DNA of 64,000 bases from JAYOEY01 sp038116945 (lineage in GTDB: Bacteria; Pseudomonadota; Alphaproteobacteria; MPNO01; UBA2964), in assembly GCA_038116945.1 (NCBI GenBank), contig JAYOEY010000005.1:161041-225040 (forward strand), read 5' to 3'. Position numbers and translations under genes: made by a program. Positions 8,246-16,979 of the stretch are shown here, one piece after another. The notes beneath the pieces were generated by a model. The model was not told the origin of the DNA and searched no databases. It saw only the letters and a program-made list of their open reading frames with translations. Numbering within the stretch: the first letter of the stretch is position 1; each line of letters opens with the position of its first letter.

Positions 8246-9247
8246 TTAAAGCTTCAGAAGCCTGCGGGTGTTGTCCTCATAGAGCTTCTTGCGGTCCGCG
8301 TCGTTGACGCCGAGCGCATCCAGCACGCGGATCGTTTCGCGGATATACATCGGGCCGCCTTCCGGATCGAACGGGCAGTCGGAGGCGAACAGGCAGTTGT
8401 CGGCGCCGAAGAATTTCAGCCCGCACTCGGTGCCGGCGTCGCTTCCGAACAGGGCGGTGTCGGCATAGAACATGCGGAAATAGTCGATCGGCCGCTTGGT
8501 CAGCTGCGCATGCAGCTCGGCGTAATCCTCGTTCGCCTGCCGCTTGCCCATCTGGTCCCAGCCGGGTCCGACGCGGCCGTCGAAATAGGGGATCATGGCG
8601 CCCATGTGATGGGTGATGATCTTGATGTTGGGCAGCCGTTCGAAGATCGGCCAGAACACGAGGCGCGCCATCGCGACGCTGGTCTCATAAGGCCAGCCCA
8701 GCACCCACCAGATTTCATAGGGCGAGGTGGTCTCGGTCTTGTAGTCGGGGAAATCTTCGCCGCGCGCCGGATGCAGCCAGATCGGAAGATCGTATCCGGC
8801 CATCTTTTCGAAGATCGGCCAGTACTTGTCCTGGTCCAGCGGCTCGCCGTTGACGTTGGAGAAAATCTGGATACCGCGCGCATCGAGCTCGTTAATCGCG
8901 CGGTCGAGCTCCTTGTAGGATTCTTCCGGATTGTTCATCGGCAGCGAGGCAATGAAGGCCGGGAACCGGTCAGGATATTTCTTGACCAGCGCGGCCATGC
9001 CGTCGTTCGCCATGCGCGCAAGACCGGGCGTGACGTCCGGGCCCGACATCGCCTCGATGGGCGGGGCGGACAGGGTGAGGACCTGCTGGTATTCGCCGAA
9101 CGTATCCATGATGCGCAGCCGCGCATCGACGTCGTAAAGCATCGGGATATTCAGCCAGCGCTTGATCGGCGCCTTGTTTTCGACGACCTCCTCCATGCGG
9201 TGGAAGAAATCGACGGGGAAGATGTGGGTGTAACAATCGAGCTTCAT
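8246..9247 (-). CDS. Amidohydrolase-2 family (ACMSD-like) hydrolase or decarboxylase
   Basis: A 333-residue metal-dependent TIM-barrel protein. I start it at 9247 (MKLDCYTH) because AGGAG precedes this ATG; the frame is open to 9328. Seen: the N-terminal YTHIFP in place of the usual HxH, a mid-protein WLHPARGED histidine, THHMGAMIPYF with the barrel histidines, and FASDCPFDPEGG with the late aspartate. These follow the amidohydrolase-2 group, which includes ACMS decarboxylase, resorcylate decarboxylase and related ring-cleavage enzymes. The first motif has Thr where the metal-binding His usually is. It is followed by an intrinsic terminator, separating it from the TauD cluster. Confidence 0.83.
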   Translation of the reverse strand: MKLDCYTHIFPVDFFHRMEEVVENKAPIKRWLNIPMLYDVDARLRIMDTFGEYQQVLTLSAPPIEAMSGPDVTPGLARMANDGMAALVKKYPDRFPAFIASLPMNNPEESYKELDRAINELDARGIQIFSNVNGEPLDQDKYWPIFEKMAGYDLPIWLHPARGEDFPDYKTETTSPYEIWWVLGWPYETSVAMARLVFWPIFERLPNIKIITHHMGAMIPYFDGRVGPGWDQMGKRQANEDYAELHAQLTKRPIDYFRMFYADTALFGSDAGTECGLKFFGADNCLFASDCPFDPEGGPMYIRETIRVLDALGVNDADRKKLYEDNTRRLLKL

Positions 9248-9450
9248 GTGAAAATTGCTCCTGACTCGGATGGATCGGTCAGCCTTGCGGCGTGGCCGCA
9301 CAATATCCCATTGAACCGGATTTGCCACCCGTGAATGGTCCGGGAATTCCCCGCGCCCGGCGGCATAGTCTTGCCATGACTCCGGAACGGACCTAGTTTG
9401 ACCGTTGCTGGGGAGTTCTCTCCATAAAGCCCTGAATTCGGAGCATTTTC

Positions 9451-10665
9451 ATGGAAGCTGTCGCGGGCTTTCCCAAACGTGAGGCGAAGGCGATCGGACT
9501 GATCGGCTTCGCGCACATGCTCAGCCATATCTACCCGCTGGCGCTGCCGCCATTGCTGATTCCGATCACGCAGTCGCTTCAGATCAGCACGGTGGAATGG
9601 GGCGTGGCGCTCGGCGTCTATGCGATCACCACCGGCGTGCTTCAGACTCCGGCAGGCCTGCTGATCGAACGGGTCGGCGGCAGGCGTATCCTGATCGCCG
9701 GACTGCTGGTCTATTCCGCCGCCTATTTCCTGATCGGCTGGCAGGCGAGCAGCTTCATCGAGCTTGCGCTCTTCATGGCGCTGGCGGGTATCGGCAACTC
9801 GGTGTTCCACCCGGTCGAGTATTCGCTGATTTCGTCGTCCATCGCCGAGGAACGGCTGGGGCGGGCGTTCTCGATCCATACCTTCGTCGGCCACGTAGGA
9901 TTTCTCGCGGGGCCGATCCTGTCGGCCAGTCTCGAGCCTTTCATCGGCTGGCGCGGCGCGATGATGAGCATCGGCAGCATCGGGCTCGCCCTGACCCTGG
10001 TGCTGATCGTGTTCGGCAGCCTTATCAACGAGGGCACCAAGGTCAAAAAATCGGCCTCCATCTCGGACCGGCTGCGCGAGCTGCTCACTTCAAAGCCCAT
10101 CATCCTTTTCTTCCTGTTCTACATGGGCGCATCGATGGCCAATTTCGGTGTGACGCAGTTCTCAGTTGCTGTGTTCGACCGGATGTACGATTTCCCGCGG
10201 GCAACCGCTGTCATCGCGCTTACCGCCTATCAGATCGCCACCATGGCGCTGGTGCTGCCGGGCGGTCTGCTGGCCGACAAGACAAGGCGCTATGACGCGG
10301 TGCTGCTGATCGGATTCGGCATCGCCGCCGTGATGGTGTTCCTCGCCGGGTTCGATTTCTTTCCGTTCTGGGTGATCGTCGTGATGCTGTCGATCGGCGG
10401 CGCGATGCGCGGCGCGGTCAATGCCTGCCGCGACGTCGCCGTGCGGCATGTGGCCGCCCACATCCCGGTCGGCGTCGTGTTCGGCTTTGTCAGTACCGGG
10501 TTCCTGGCCGGACAGGCTCTGGCCGGCCCGATCTATGGCTGGCTGTTCGACAACTACCCGCCGCACTATGTTTTCTTCGCCTCCGCCGCCTTCACCCTGC
10601 TTGCCATGGCGACGGTGCTGTTCAATACGGGCACAAGGCGCGCGGCGCCGGCGGCGGGGGAGTAA
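9451..10665 (+). CDS. MFS transporter, Fsr-like subfamily (copy 2 of 3)
   Basis: A 404-residue, roughly 12-helix carrier. Seen: AHMLSHIYPLALPPLL (21-36), ERVGGRR (73-79) as the loop 2-3 motif, GIGNSVFHPVEYS (113-125), and a central basic loop. CGGAG precedes the ATG. It is in tandem with copy 3, which begins 9 bases after its stop, so the two are cotranscribed. The shared landmarks with the copies at 655 and 10675 indicate paralogy. Substrate is not predictable. It is divergent from the amidohydrolase at 9247, leaving about 200 bases for promoters. Confidence 0.85.
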   Translation: MEAVAGFPKREAKAIGLIGFAHMLSHIYPLALPPLLIPITQSLQISTVEWGVALGVYAITTGVLQTPAGLLIERVGGRRILIAGLLVYSAAYFLIGWQASSFIELALFMALAGIGNSVFHPVEYSLISSSIAEERLGRAFSIHTFVGHVGFLAGPILSASLEPFIGWRGAMMSIGSIGLALTLVLIVFGSLINEGTKVKKSASISDRLRELLTSKPIILFFLFYMGASMANFGVTQFSVAVFDRMYDFPRATAVIALTAYQIATMALVLPGGLLADKTRRYDAVLLIGFGIAAVMVFLAGFDFFPFWVIVVMLSIGGAMRGAVNACRDVAVRHVAAHIPVGVVFGFVSTGFLAGQALAGPIYGWLFDNYPPHYVFFASAAFTLLAMATVLFNTGTRRAAPAAGE

Positions 10666-10674
10666 CCGGTTAGC

Positions 10675-11886
10675 ATGACCACACTCCCCGCAACGCTTGA
10701 GCGCCGGGAGCACGCCGCCATCTGGCTGGTGGGCGGGGCGCATCTGGTCAGCCATTTTTACCATCTGGTGCTGCCGCCCCTGTTCATCCTGATCAAGCCG
10801 TCGCTCGGCGTGTCCTATGCCCAGCTGGGCTTCGTGATGTCGGTGTACTTCTTCGCGACGCTGATCACCCAGATGCCGGTCGCCATGCTGGTCGACAGGA
10901 TCGGGGCCAGGGCGGTTCTGGTCTGCGGACTGGCGATGCATGGCGGGGCGCTGGCGGTGGCCGGGCTGTTTCCGTCATACGAGATGCTGGTGGTCGCGTT
11001 TTTCCTCGGCGGGATCGGCAATTCGGTGTTTCACCCGGCCGATTTCTCGATCCTGTCGGCGAGCGTGCGCGAAAGCCATCACGGACGCGCCTTCGCGGTC
11101 CATACGTTTACAGGCTCCATAGGCTATGCCTGCGCGCCGCTGGTCATGGGAGCGCTGGCGGTCCTGTATGGCTGGCAGCAGGCGCTGTTCATCGCCGGCG
11201 CGGCGGGGGTCATCATGGGCGCTGCGATCCTGCTGGCGGGCGGCAGTCTGAGGGATTATTCGGGCGAGCTCGCGCCGAAGAAGGAAGGCGACGCAAAACC
11301 CAAAAAGGCGGATTGGCGGATCATGCTGACCCGGCCGATGATCCTGTTTTTCCTGTTTTATGTCGCAACATCGGCGTCGGGCACCGGCATGACCAATTTC
11401 GCGGCGGTCGCTCTGCCGCTGGTCTATGGCGTAACGCCCGAAATCGCGAATTTCCTGCTCACGGCTTTCCTGATCGCGGCCATCGTCGGTTCCTTGCCGG
11501 GCGGATGGATCGCCGATTACGTGCGCCGTGAGGATCTCGTCATCATGGCGTGTTTTGTTGCCATGGCGCTCAGCCTGTTCGCGCTGGCGACCGGAGCGCT
11601 GGGGCTGTGGGCAATAGCACTGGCGCTTGTCGTGGCAGGGCTCATGCGCGGACTCTACAACGCCTCGCGCGACGTCCTCGTCCGAAAAGCCGCTCCCGAC
11701 GGCAGCGTCGGCACTGCGTTCGGCTTCGTCACGCTCGGCTATACGATCGGGCAGGGCGGGACGCCGGTGGTCTATGGCTGGCTTGCCGACCAGCAGCTCG
11801 GTCACGGCATCTTTACGATGTCCGCGATCGCAGCGCTGGTCGCCGTCGCGATCGTCGCGATTCCCGCGACCAGAAAGGCCGATTAG
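10675..11886 (+). CDS. MFS transporter, Fsr-like subfamily (copy 3 of 3)
   Basis: A 403-residue, roughly 12-helix carrier. Seen: AHLVSHFYHLVLPPLF (22-37), VDRIGARA (73-80), GIGNSVFHPADFS (113-125), and a lysine-rich central loop (about 200-215). It resembles the copy at 655 more than the adjacent copy 2: both have VDR-GAR, and copy 2 does not. Start follows copy 2 by 9 bases. Its stop overlaps the stop of the converging glycosyltransferase gene by 4 bases, leaving no room for a terminator. Substrate unknown. Confidence 0.85.
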   Translation: MTTLPATLERREHAAIWLVGGAHLVSHFYHLVLPPLFILIKPSLGVSYAQLGFVMSVYFFATLITQMPVAMLVDRIGARAVLVCGLAMHGGALAVAGLFPSYEMLVVAFFLGGIGNSVFHPADFSILSASVRESHHGRAFAVHTFTGSIGYACAPLVMGALAVLYGWQQALFIAGAAGVIMGAAILLAGGSLRDYSGELAPKKEGDAKPKKADWRIMLTRPMILFFLFYVATSASGTGMTNFAAVALPLVYGVTPEIANFLLTAFLIAAIVGSLPGGWIADYVRREDLVIMACFVAMALSLFALATGALGLWAIALALVVAGLMRGLYNASRDVLVRKAAPDGSVGTAFGFVTLGYTIGQGGTPVVYGWLADQQLGHGIFTMSAIAALVAVAIVAIPATRKAD

Positions 11887-12590
11887 GTCTTTCGGCCCTT
11901 TCCGTAATAGATGCGCGCCAGCCGGTCCGGCGAGACGCCGAGATGCCACAGCGCGTGGATCCAAAGCCATCCGGCGACGATGGCGACGGGATGACGCCCG
12001 CGGAACTTGCGGGACGACGTCACCAGCGGCGGTTCTTCGATGCAGAGTGTCTGCCCCGCCTTCTCCATTCGCCGGACGAAATCGTAATCTTCCATCAGAG
12101 CAATTGGTCTGATGCCGCCGATTTCGCGATAGGCGTCGCGGCGGACGAAAATGCCGGAATCGCCGTAATAGACACCGTGCGACCGAATCCAGCCGTAGAA
12201 CCCGTTAAGCCACTCGTCGAACCCCGTGCCGCCGTCGAACAGCAGGCGGAAATTGCCGCCCGGCGCGTCGGAATTTCGGGACAGCGCGGCGCGGATGGCG
12301 TCGAGCGCGCCTTCGGGAAGAGCGCTGTCGGCATGCAGAAAGAACAGGATGTCGCCCGCCGCCGCTTCGGCGCCCTCGGCAGCCTGCTGTCCCCGGCCGG
12401 GGCGGCAGGACAGAACGCGCGCGCCTGCTGCTGTCGCGATGTCCCGGGTTGCATCGGTACTGCCGCCGTCGGCGACGATAATCTCGCAGTCGGGGTCCTG
12501 CGCCCGGAGCCGGGCAATCAGCGGCCGGAGGGAGCCCGCCTCGTTGAGAGTCGGGATGACGACGGAAAGGCGCCCGGCCGGTTCGGTCAA
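11883..12590 (-). CDS. Family 2 glycosyltransferase, TIGR04283 type
   Basis: A 235-residue GT-A fold glycosyltransferase. Seen: SVVIPTLNEAGSL near the N-terminus for nucleotide-sugar binding, IIVADGGSTDAT, GRGQQ, and FLHADS as the metal-binding D-x-D-like element, followed by GGIRPIALMEDYDF with the ED catalytic region. The wording matches the TIGR04283 group, annotated in databases as arsenosugar-related, though many members lie outside arsenic clusters, and no arsenic genes are seen here. The ATG overlaps the stop of the TerB-like gene (ATGA), so the two are coupled. Confidence 0.84.
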   Translation of the reverse strand: MTEPAGRLSVVIPTLNEAGSLRPLIARLRAQDPDCEIIVADGGSTDATRDIATAAGARVLSCRPGRGQQAAEGAEAAAGDILFFLHADSALPEGALDAIRAALSRNSDAPGGNFRLLFDGGTGFDEWLNGFYGWIRSHGVYYGDSGIFVRRDAYREIGGIRPIALMEDYDFVRRMEKAGQTLCIEEPPLVTSSRKFRGRHPVAIVAGWLWIHALWHLGVSPDRLARIYYGKGRKT

Positions 12591-13024
12591 ACGTCCAGTC
12601 CGGACGGATCGAGGCCGAGTGTTCTTGCGAGGTCACGGACCGCCCTGCGTTCCGATTCCGCGAATTCGTCGTCCGACCTGCCGATGGCGACGCAGATCTT
12701 GATGAGGATCCGGGCGGCTTCCTCGTCGTCTGCAATCCGCTCGACCGCACGAAACACGCGCCGGCGCGCTTCCTCGGGTTCTTCCGTCAGCTCGTCGATA
12801 TAGCTCCGGTAAAGGTCCGTTGCCTCGTTGCGGTCGTATACGTTCAGCCGGTGCACCGCATCCAGCGCCTGATCCACGGTAGACGCCTCGGTAAAGTTGA
12901 CGCTGCCGTCTGCCTGCGACACAAGGGCGGAAGCGGCCATGGCGGCTTCCAGAAAGTCGCGGTTGGTAAAACGCTCGACATGCTCGGCGATGACGGCGCG
13001 GGCGCGGGATAAAAGATCGGCCAT
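12587..13024 (-). CDS. TerB-like tellurite-resistance domain protein
   Basis: A 145-residue, all-helical, acidic protein. Seen: AAMAASALVSQADGSVNFTE resembles the TerB pattern in which D-G-x-V/I-x-x-E ends the first helix pair, and a second copy of the idea appears in ICVAIGRSDDEFAESE. TerB folds bind divalent metal through such acidic residues; role in most bacteria is unknown. It lies upstream of and translationally coupled to a glycosyltransferase. Divergent from the YbaN gene at 13085, with a 60-base AT-rich gap that must hold both promoters. Confidence 0.8.
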   Translation of the reverse strand: MADLLSRARAVIAEHVERFTNRDFLEAAMAASALVSQADGSVNFTEASTVDQALDAVHRLNVYDRNEATDLYRSYIDELTEEPEEARRRVFRAVERIADDEEAARILIKICVAIGRSDDEFAESERRAVRDLARTLGLDPSGLDV

Positions 13025-13084
13025 GAACCTATTTCATACTATATCAGGGCGGCGTCAATAAGCGCGATTGCGGAGCGGGAATGT

Positions 13085-13528
13085 ATGGCTGAATTGCCGG
13101 ATACGTCGGAACGGGCCGAGAGCAGCGCGGGGCGCGGCCGCGCATTCGCGCGCCCCTTCCTGATCGTCTTCGGATGGATCTGCGTTGCGTTGGGCGTGGT
13201 CGGTATTGCGGTTCCCGGCCTTCCGACCGTTCCGTTCCTGCTGCTGGCGCTCTGGGCGTTTTCGAAATCGTCCGAGCGGTTTCATGACTGGCTCTACAAC
13301 CATCCGAGACTCGGACCGCCGTTGCGGGACTGGCGCGAACATGGCGTTATCCCGGTGCGCGCCAAGATTCTCGCCGTAACCGTCATGGCGATCAGCCTTG
13401 CCTGGATTACGTTCGGGGTAGCGACTAGCTGGGTGCTGCCGGTTGCGGTCGCCGCCTGCCTTGCGCCGGTGGCGGCCTTTATCCTGACGCGCCCGGGCCA
13501 TCGCCGGGACGCGCCCGGAAAAGACTGA
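13085..13528 (+). CDS. YbaN family (DUF454) inner-membrane protein
   Basis: A 147-residue protein with three or four predicted membrane helices. Seen: GWICVALGVVGIAVPGLPT, where the V-PGLPTVPF motif is diagnostic of YbaN/DUF454, then WAFSKSSERFHDWLYNHP and GPPLRDWREHGVIP, also conserved in the family. The N-terminal 25 residues are acidic and poorly conserved. Function is unknown. Ends 46 bases before the GMC oxidoreductase gene on the same strand. Confidence 0.88.
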   Translation: MAELPDTSERAESSAGRGRAFARPFLIVFGWICVALGVVGIAVPGLPTVPFLLLALWAFSKSSERFHDWLYNHPRLGPPLRDWREHGVIPVRAKILAVTVMAISLAWITFGVATSWVLPVAVAACLAPVAAFILTRPGHRRDAPGKD

Positions 13529-13574
13529 TCCGGGCTTTGCCGGCGCCCGACCTTCTGGCATCCTCCCGACTGCA

Positions 13575-15275
13575 ATGACATACGATTACATCATCGCCGG
13601 CGGAGGATCAGCCGGTTGCGCGCTCGCCAGCCGGCTCTCCGAAAATCCCCGCAACAGGGTTCTTCTGATCGAGGCGGGAAGGGATTTCGCGCCGGGGGAG
13701 GAACCGCAGGATATCCTGTCCTCCTATCCGATGGCTGCGGCCTTCAACCCCGCGTACCACTGGACGAAACTCCGCGTGCGGCACAGCAATCGCGGCAACA
13801 GCCCGGACCGCGCACCGCTGAGATTCATGGAGCAGGCGCGCGTGATCGGCGGGGGGTCCAGCATCAACGCGCAGATGGCCAATCGCGGTTCGCCCGAGGA
13901 TTACGCCGAATGGGTCGAGCTTGGCGCCGACGGGTGGGGCTGGGACGACGTGCTGCCCTTCTTCAAAAAGCTCGAAACCGACCGCGATTTCGACAACGAG
14001 TGGCACGGGCAGAACGGGCCGATCGTCATTCGGAGGGTGCCGCCGGATGACTGGACGTCGTTCTCGCACGCCGCGGCGAAGGCGCTGGAGAATTCCGGGC
14101 TCAGGCATCTGCAGGACCAGAACGGGGCCTTCGAGGACGGCTGGTTCGCCTGTACCATCTCCAACCATCCGGAGGAGCGCCGGGTATCTTCCGCCATCGG
14201 TTTTCTGAACGCGGAGGTGCGCGCGCGGGATAATCTCGATATCCGCTCGGAGACCCATGTCGAACGGATCCTGTTCGACGGGACGAAGGCGACCGGGCTG
14301 CGCGTCGTTTGCGGCGGGAAGACGGAACAAATTTCGGGACAGGAAGTTATCGTCTCCGCTGGCGCGCTGCACACGCCTGCGCTGCTGATGCGGTCGGGGA
14401 TCGGCCGGGCGGCGCATCTGCGCGAGCACGGCATCGAGGTGCTGGCGGATCGCGCGGGGGTCGGTGCAAACCTCAACGAACACCCGACCATCGCCGTATC
14501 CGCCTATCTCACGGGCGGGGCGCGGCTGCAGGAACTGAACCGGCGGCACGCCCATGTCGGATTCCGCTATTCTTCCGGTCTTCCGGATTGCGGCGCGCAG
14601 GACATGTACGCCTCGGTGACGGCGAAATCTGCGTGGCATGCGGTCGGGACCCGGCTCGGCTCGTTTCTGCTGTGGTGCAACAAGCCCTATTCGCGGGGGA
14701 CAGTGGGGCTGTCGTCGGCAAATTCGCTCGACGAACCCGATGTCGATTTCCAGATGCTGGCCGACCGGCGCGACATGGATCGCATGACCGACGGCGTTCG
14801 ACGCATGGCGGAACTGTTCGACGACCCGGTTTTCCAGGAGGTCGCCAAGGACCCGTTCCCGGCCAGCTATTCGGAGCGCGTGCGACGGATCGGGGCGGTC
14901 AATACGAAGAACCGCATCCTGACCAATATTCTCGGTGCGCTGATGGATTGCCCGGGGCCGGTCCGGCGGGCGGCGATCCACGGCTTCATCACTCAGGGCG
15001 CGAAGCTCAAAAACATGCTGCGCGATCGGGACGAGATGGAGGAGTTCGTTCGCGACGGGGTCAGCGGCTGCTGGCATCCGTCCGGTACCTGCCGCATGGG
15101 CCGCGCGGACGATCCGATGGCGGTGACCGATCCGTCGGGCCGGGTCTACGGCGTCCAGAACCTTCGGGTCTGCGATGCCTCGATTTTTCCCTGCGTGCCG
15201 CGGGCCAATACCAACGTGCCGACCATGATGTGCGCGGAGAAGATCGCCGCCACGGTTCTTTCCGGCGCGCGCTGA
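13575..15275 (+). CDS. GMC family FAD-dependent oxidoreductase (choline dehydrogenase-like)
   Basis: A 566-residue flavoprotein. Seen: the FAD-binding YDYIIAGGGSAGCALA at the N-terminus with LLIEAG at the end of strand 2, ARVIGGGSSINAQMANRGSP (GMC signature 1), SAGALHTPALLMRSGIG (signature 2), and near the C-terminus CWHPSGTCRMG with the catalytic His, then VCDASIFPCVPRANTNVPTM. Known members oxidise alcohols to aldehydes. Length is typical. It is followed after 87 bases by a UbiD-like decarboxylase gene on the same strand, so alcohol oxidation followed by decarboxylation is a possible pathway. Substrate unknown. Confidence 0.9.
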   Translation: MTYDYIIAGGGSAGCALASRLSENPRNRVLLIEAGRDFAPGEEPQDILSSYPMAAAFNPAYHWTKLRVRHSNRGNSPDRAPLRFMEQARVIGGGSSINAQMANRGSPEDYAEWVELGADGWGWDDVLPFFKKLETDRDFDNEWHGQNGPIVIRRVPPDDWTSFSHAAAKALENSGLRHLQDQNGAFEDGWFACTISNHPEERRVSSAIGFLNAEVRARDNLDIRSETHVERILFDGTKATGLRVVCGGKTEQISGQEVIVSAGALHTPALLMRSGIGRAAHLREHGIEVLADRAGVGANLNEHPTIAVSAYLTGGARLQELNRRHAHVGFRYSSGLPDCGAQDMYASVTAKSAWHAVGTRLGSFLLWCNKPYSRGTVGLSSANSLDEPDVDFQMLADRRDMDRMTDGVRRMAELFDDPVFQEVAKDPFPASYSERVRRIGAVNTKNRILTNILGALMDCPGPVRRAAIHGFITQGAKLKNMLRDRDEMEEFVRDGVSGCWHPSGTCRMGRADDPMAVTDPSGRVYGVQNLRVCDASIFPCVPRANTNVPTMMCAEKIAATVLSGAR

Positions 15276-15362
15276 GCCACTGTCTCGTCCGGTTTGTTGC
15301 CGATAAACGGGCGCGGTGATAGGGTCCGCGCCTCTTTCGGTACGACAGTCGGAGCCACGTAA

Positions 15363-16970
15363 ATGTCCAGCAGTTTCAGGGAATTCGTCGACGATCTGCG
15401 CCGCGAAGGTCAGCTTCGCGAGATTTCCAAGAAGGTCGATATCCGCCACATCGCGGCGCTGGTCGATCAGTCAGACACCGCGCTGATGTTTACCAATGTC
15501 GAGGGCTACGACATGCCGGTCGTGTCAGGGCTTGTGAACAGCCGGGATCGGCTGGCCATTGCGATGGGATGCGAATTCGGCGAGATCGAGGGCAAGCTGC
15601 GCCGGGGCATCGACCGGCCAATCCCTCCCAAGATGGTCAATGCGGGCCCGGTGCGCGAGATCCTGATGGAGGGCGACGAGGTCGACCTCTACAACCTGCC
15701 CGTACCGCTGTTCTCGATCCGCGACGGCGGGCCGATGATCACCGCGGGCGTGACCATCGCCGAGGACCCTGACCTCGGGCTCAATGCCGGCGTCTACCGG
15801 TTTCTGGTGAAGGACCGAAACACGACCGGCATCGACATCGTCACGCCGAACAACCTGCGCAAGCTTGCCGAAAAGGCGCTGGCGAAGAACGAACCCCTGC
15901 CGATTTCAATCAATATTGGTACGCATCCGGCGGAGCTCATCACGGCGACCTTCAAGGCGGCACCGGGCGTAGACGAGCTTGCCATGTCGGGCGGCATGCG
16001 TGGCGAAGCTGTGGAACTCACGCCCTGCCAGACGATCCCGACGCCCTGCATTGCGGATGCCGAAATCGTACTGGAAGCGGAAATCCTGCCCACCGGCTGG
16101 ACGCTGCCCGAAGGCCGGTTCGGCGAATTCACCCGGCTGATGGGCGGGCTTCACTGGAACCCGCTGGTCCGCATCAAGGCGGTCGCGATGCGGCGCAACG
16201 CGCTCTACTACGCGCTGCAGATGCCCTGGGAGAACATCTGGCCGAGCGGGCCGATCTACGAAGCGGCGGTCAGGCGCGCCCTGCATGAGGCCGGCGTGCA
16301 GACCACGGCGGTCAACATCACGCCCGGCGGGTGCTGCCACTGGCATGCGGTGATTGCCATCAACCCGCTGCCGGGCGATGCCAAGAACGCCATGATGGCG
16401 GCCCTGTCGGTTGCCGACATGAAACATGTGGTCGTGGTCGACAGCGATATCGACGTGTTCGACGGCGTCGACGTCGAATGGGCGCTGGCGACGCGTGTGC
16501 AGGCGGACAGGGATGTGCTGATCATCTCGGGCGCGCGGTCGAAGCCGCTCGACCCCAGCCTGCCGCCGGTTCCCGGCCGCATTCCGGTAACCGCCAAGAT
16601 GGGTATCGATGCGACGATCGGCCCCGACGTGCCGCGCGAGCGGTTCGAGCGCATTGCCTATGCTTATGCAGATCAGGTGAAGCTGGACGATTTTCTGGGC
16701 GACGGAGAAGGCGCGCGAGGTGCAGCGGGCGACATTCCGGAGGAAACGGTGGCGGCACTCAGCACCCGCATCCGCGAGGCTATCTCCAGCGAGCCGCTTT
16801 ATTTCGCGGAGCTGGCGGAACGGTTCGCAACGGAGGGATTCCAGGCGGTCGGCCGCGCGCTGGGGACACTGCACCAGGAAGGCGTGCTGTGGCAGGACAA
16901 GCTCGGCAAGTTCTGTCTGAAGGAGTCCGAATTTGCTGCCGAACCGCCCTCGCATCCGGGGGGGCGTTAG
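15363..16970 (+). CDS. UbiD family decarboxylase (first of two)
   Basis: A 535-residue enzyme of the UbiD family, which use prenylated FMN and a divalent metal to (de)carboxylate aromatic or alpha,beta-unsaturated acids. Seen: FREFVDDLRREGQL start, NAGVYRFLVKDRNTTGIDI in the cofactor region, EGRFGEFTRL carrying the acidic active-site residues, and GGCCHWHAVIAI further on. Compared with the copy at 44045, which has the canonical GPFGEWTGYY, this one is divergent (RFGEFTRLMGGL), suggesting a different substrate. GGAG precedes the ATG. No UbiX-type prenyltransferase is in the window. Its last 80 residues form an extra helical tail. It converges on the kinase gene with a 9-base gap. Confidence 0.87.
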   Translation: MSSSFREFVDDLRREGQLREISKKVDIRHIAALVDQSDTALMFTNVEGYDMPVVSGLVNSRDRLAIAMGCEFGEIEGKLRRGIDRPIPPKMVNAGPVREILMEGDEVDLYNLPVPLFSIRDGGPMITAGVTIAEDPDLGLNAGVYRFLVKDRNTTGIDIVTPNNLRKLAEKALAKNEPLPISINIGTHPAELITATFKAAPGVDELAMSGGMRGEAVELTPCQTIPTPCIADAEIVLEAEILPTGWTLPEGRFGEFTRLMGGLHWNPLVRIKAVAMRRNALYYALQMPWENIWPSGPIYEAAVRRALHEAGVQTTAVNITPGGCCHWHAVIAINPLPGDAKNAMMAALSVADMKHVVVVDSDIDVFDGVDVEWALATRVQADRDVLIISGARSKPLDPSLPPVPGRIPVTAKMGIDATIGPDVPRERFERIAYAYADQVKLDDFLGDGEGARGAAGDIPEETVAALSTRIREAISSEPLYFAELAERFATEGFQAVGRALGTLHQEGVLWQDKLGKFCLKESEFAAEPPSHPGGR

Positions 16971-16979
16971 CAGGGGCCG

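Noticed and set aside
13608..15449. A 613-residue minus-strand open frame opposite the GMC gene
   Set aside because: Arg/Pro-rich antisense shadow of a GC-rich gene, with no motifs; the plus-strand GMC gene is complete and recognised.
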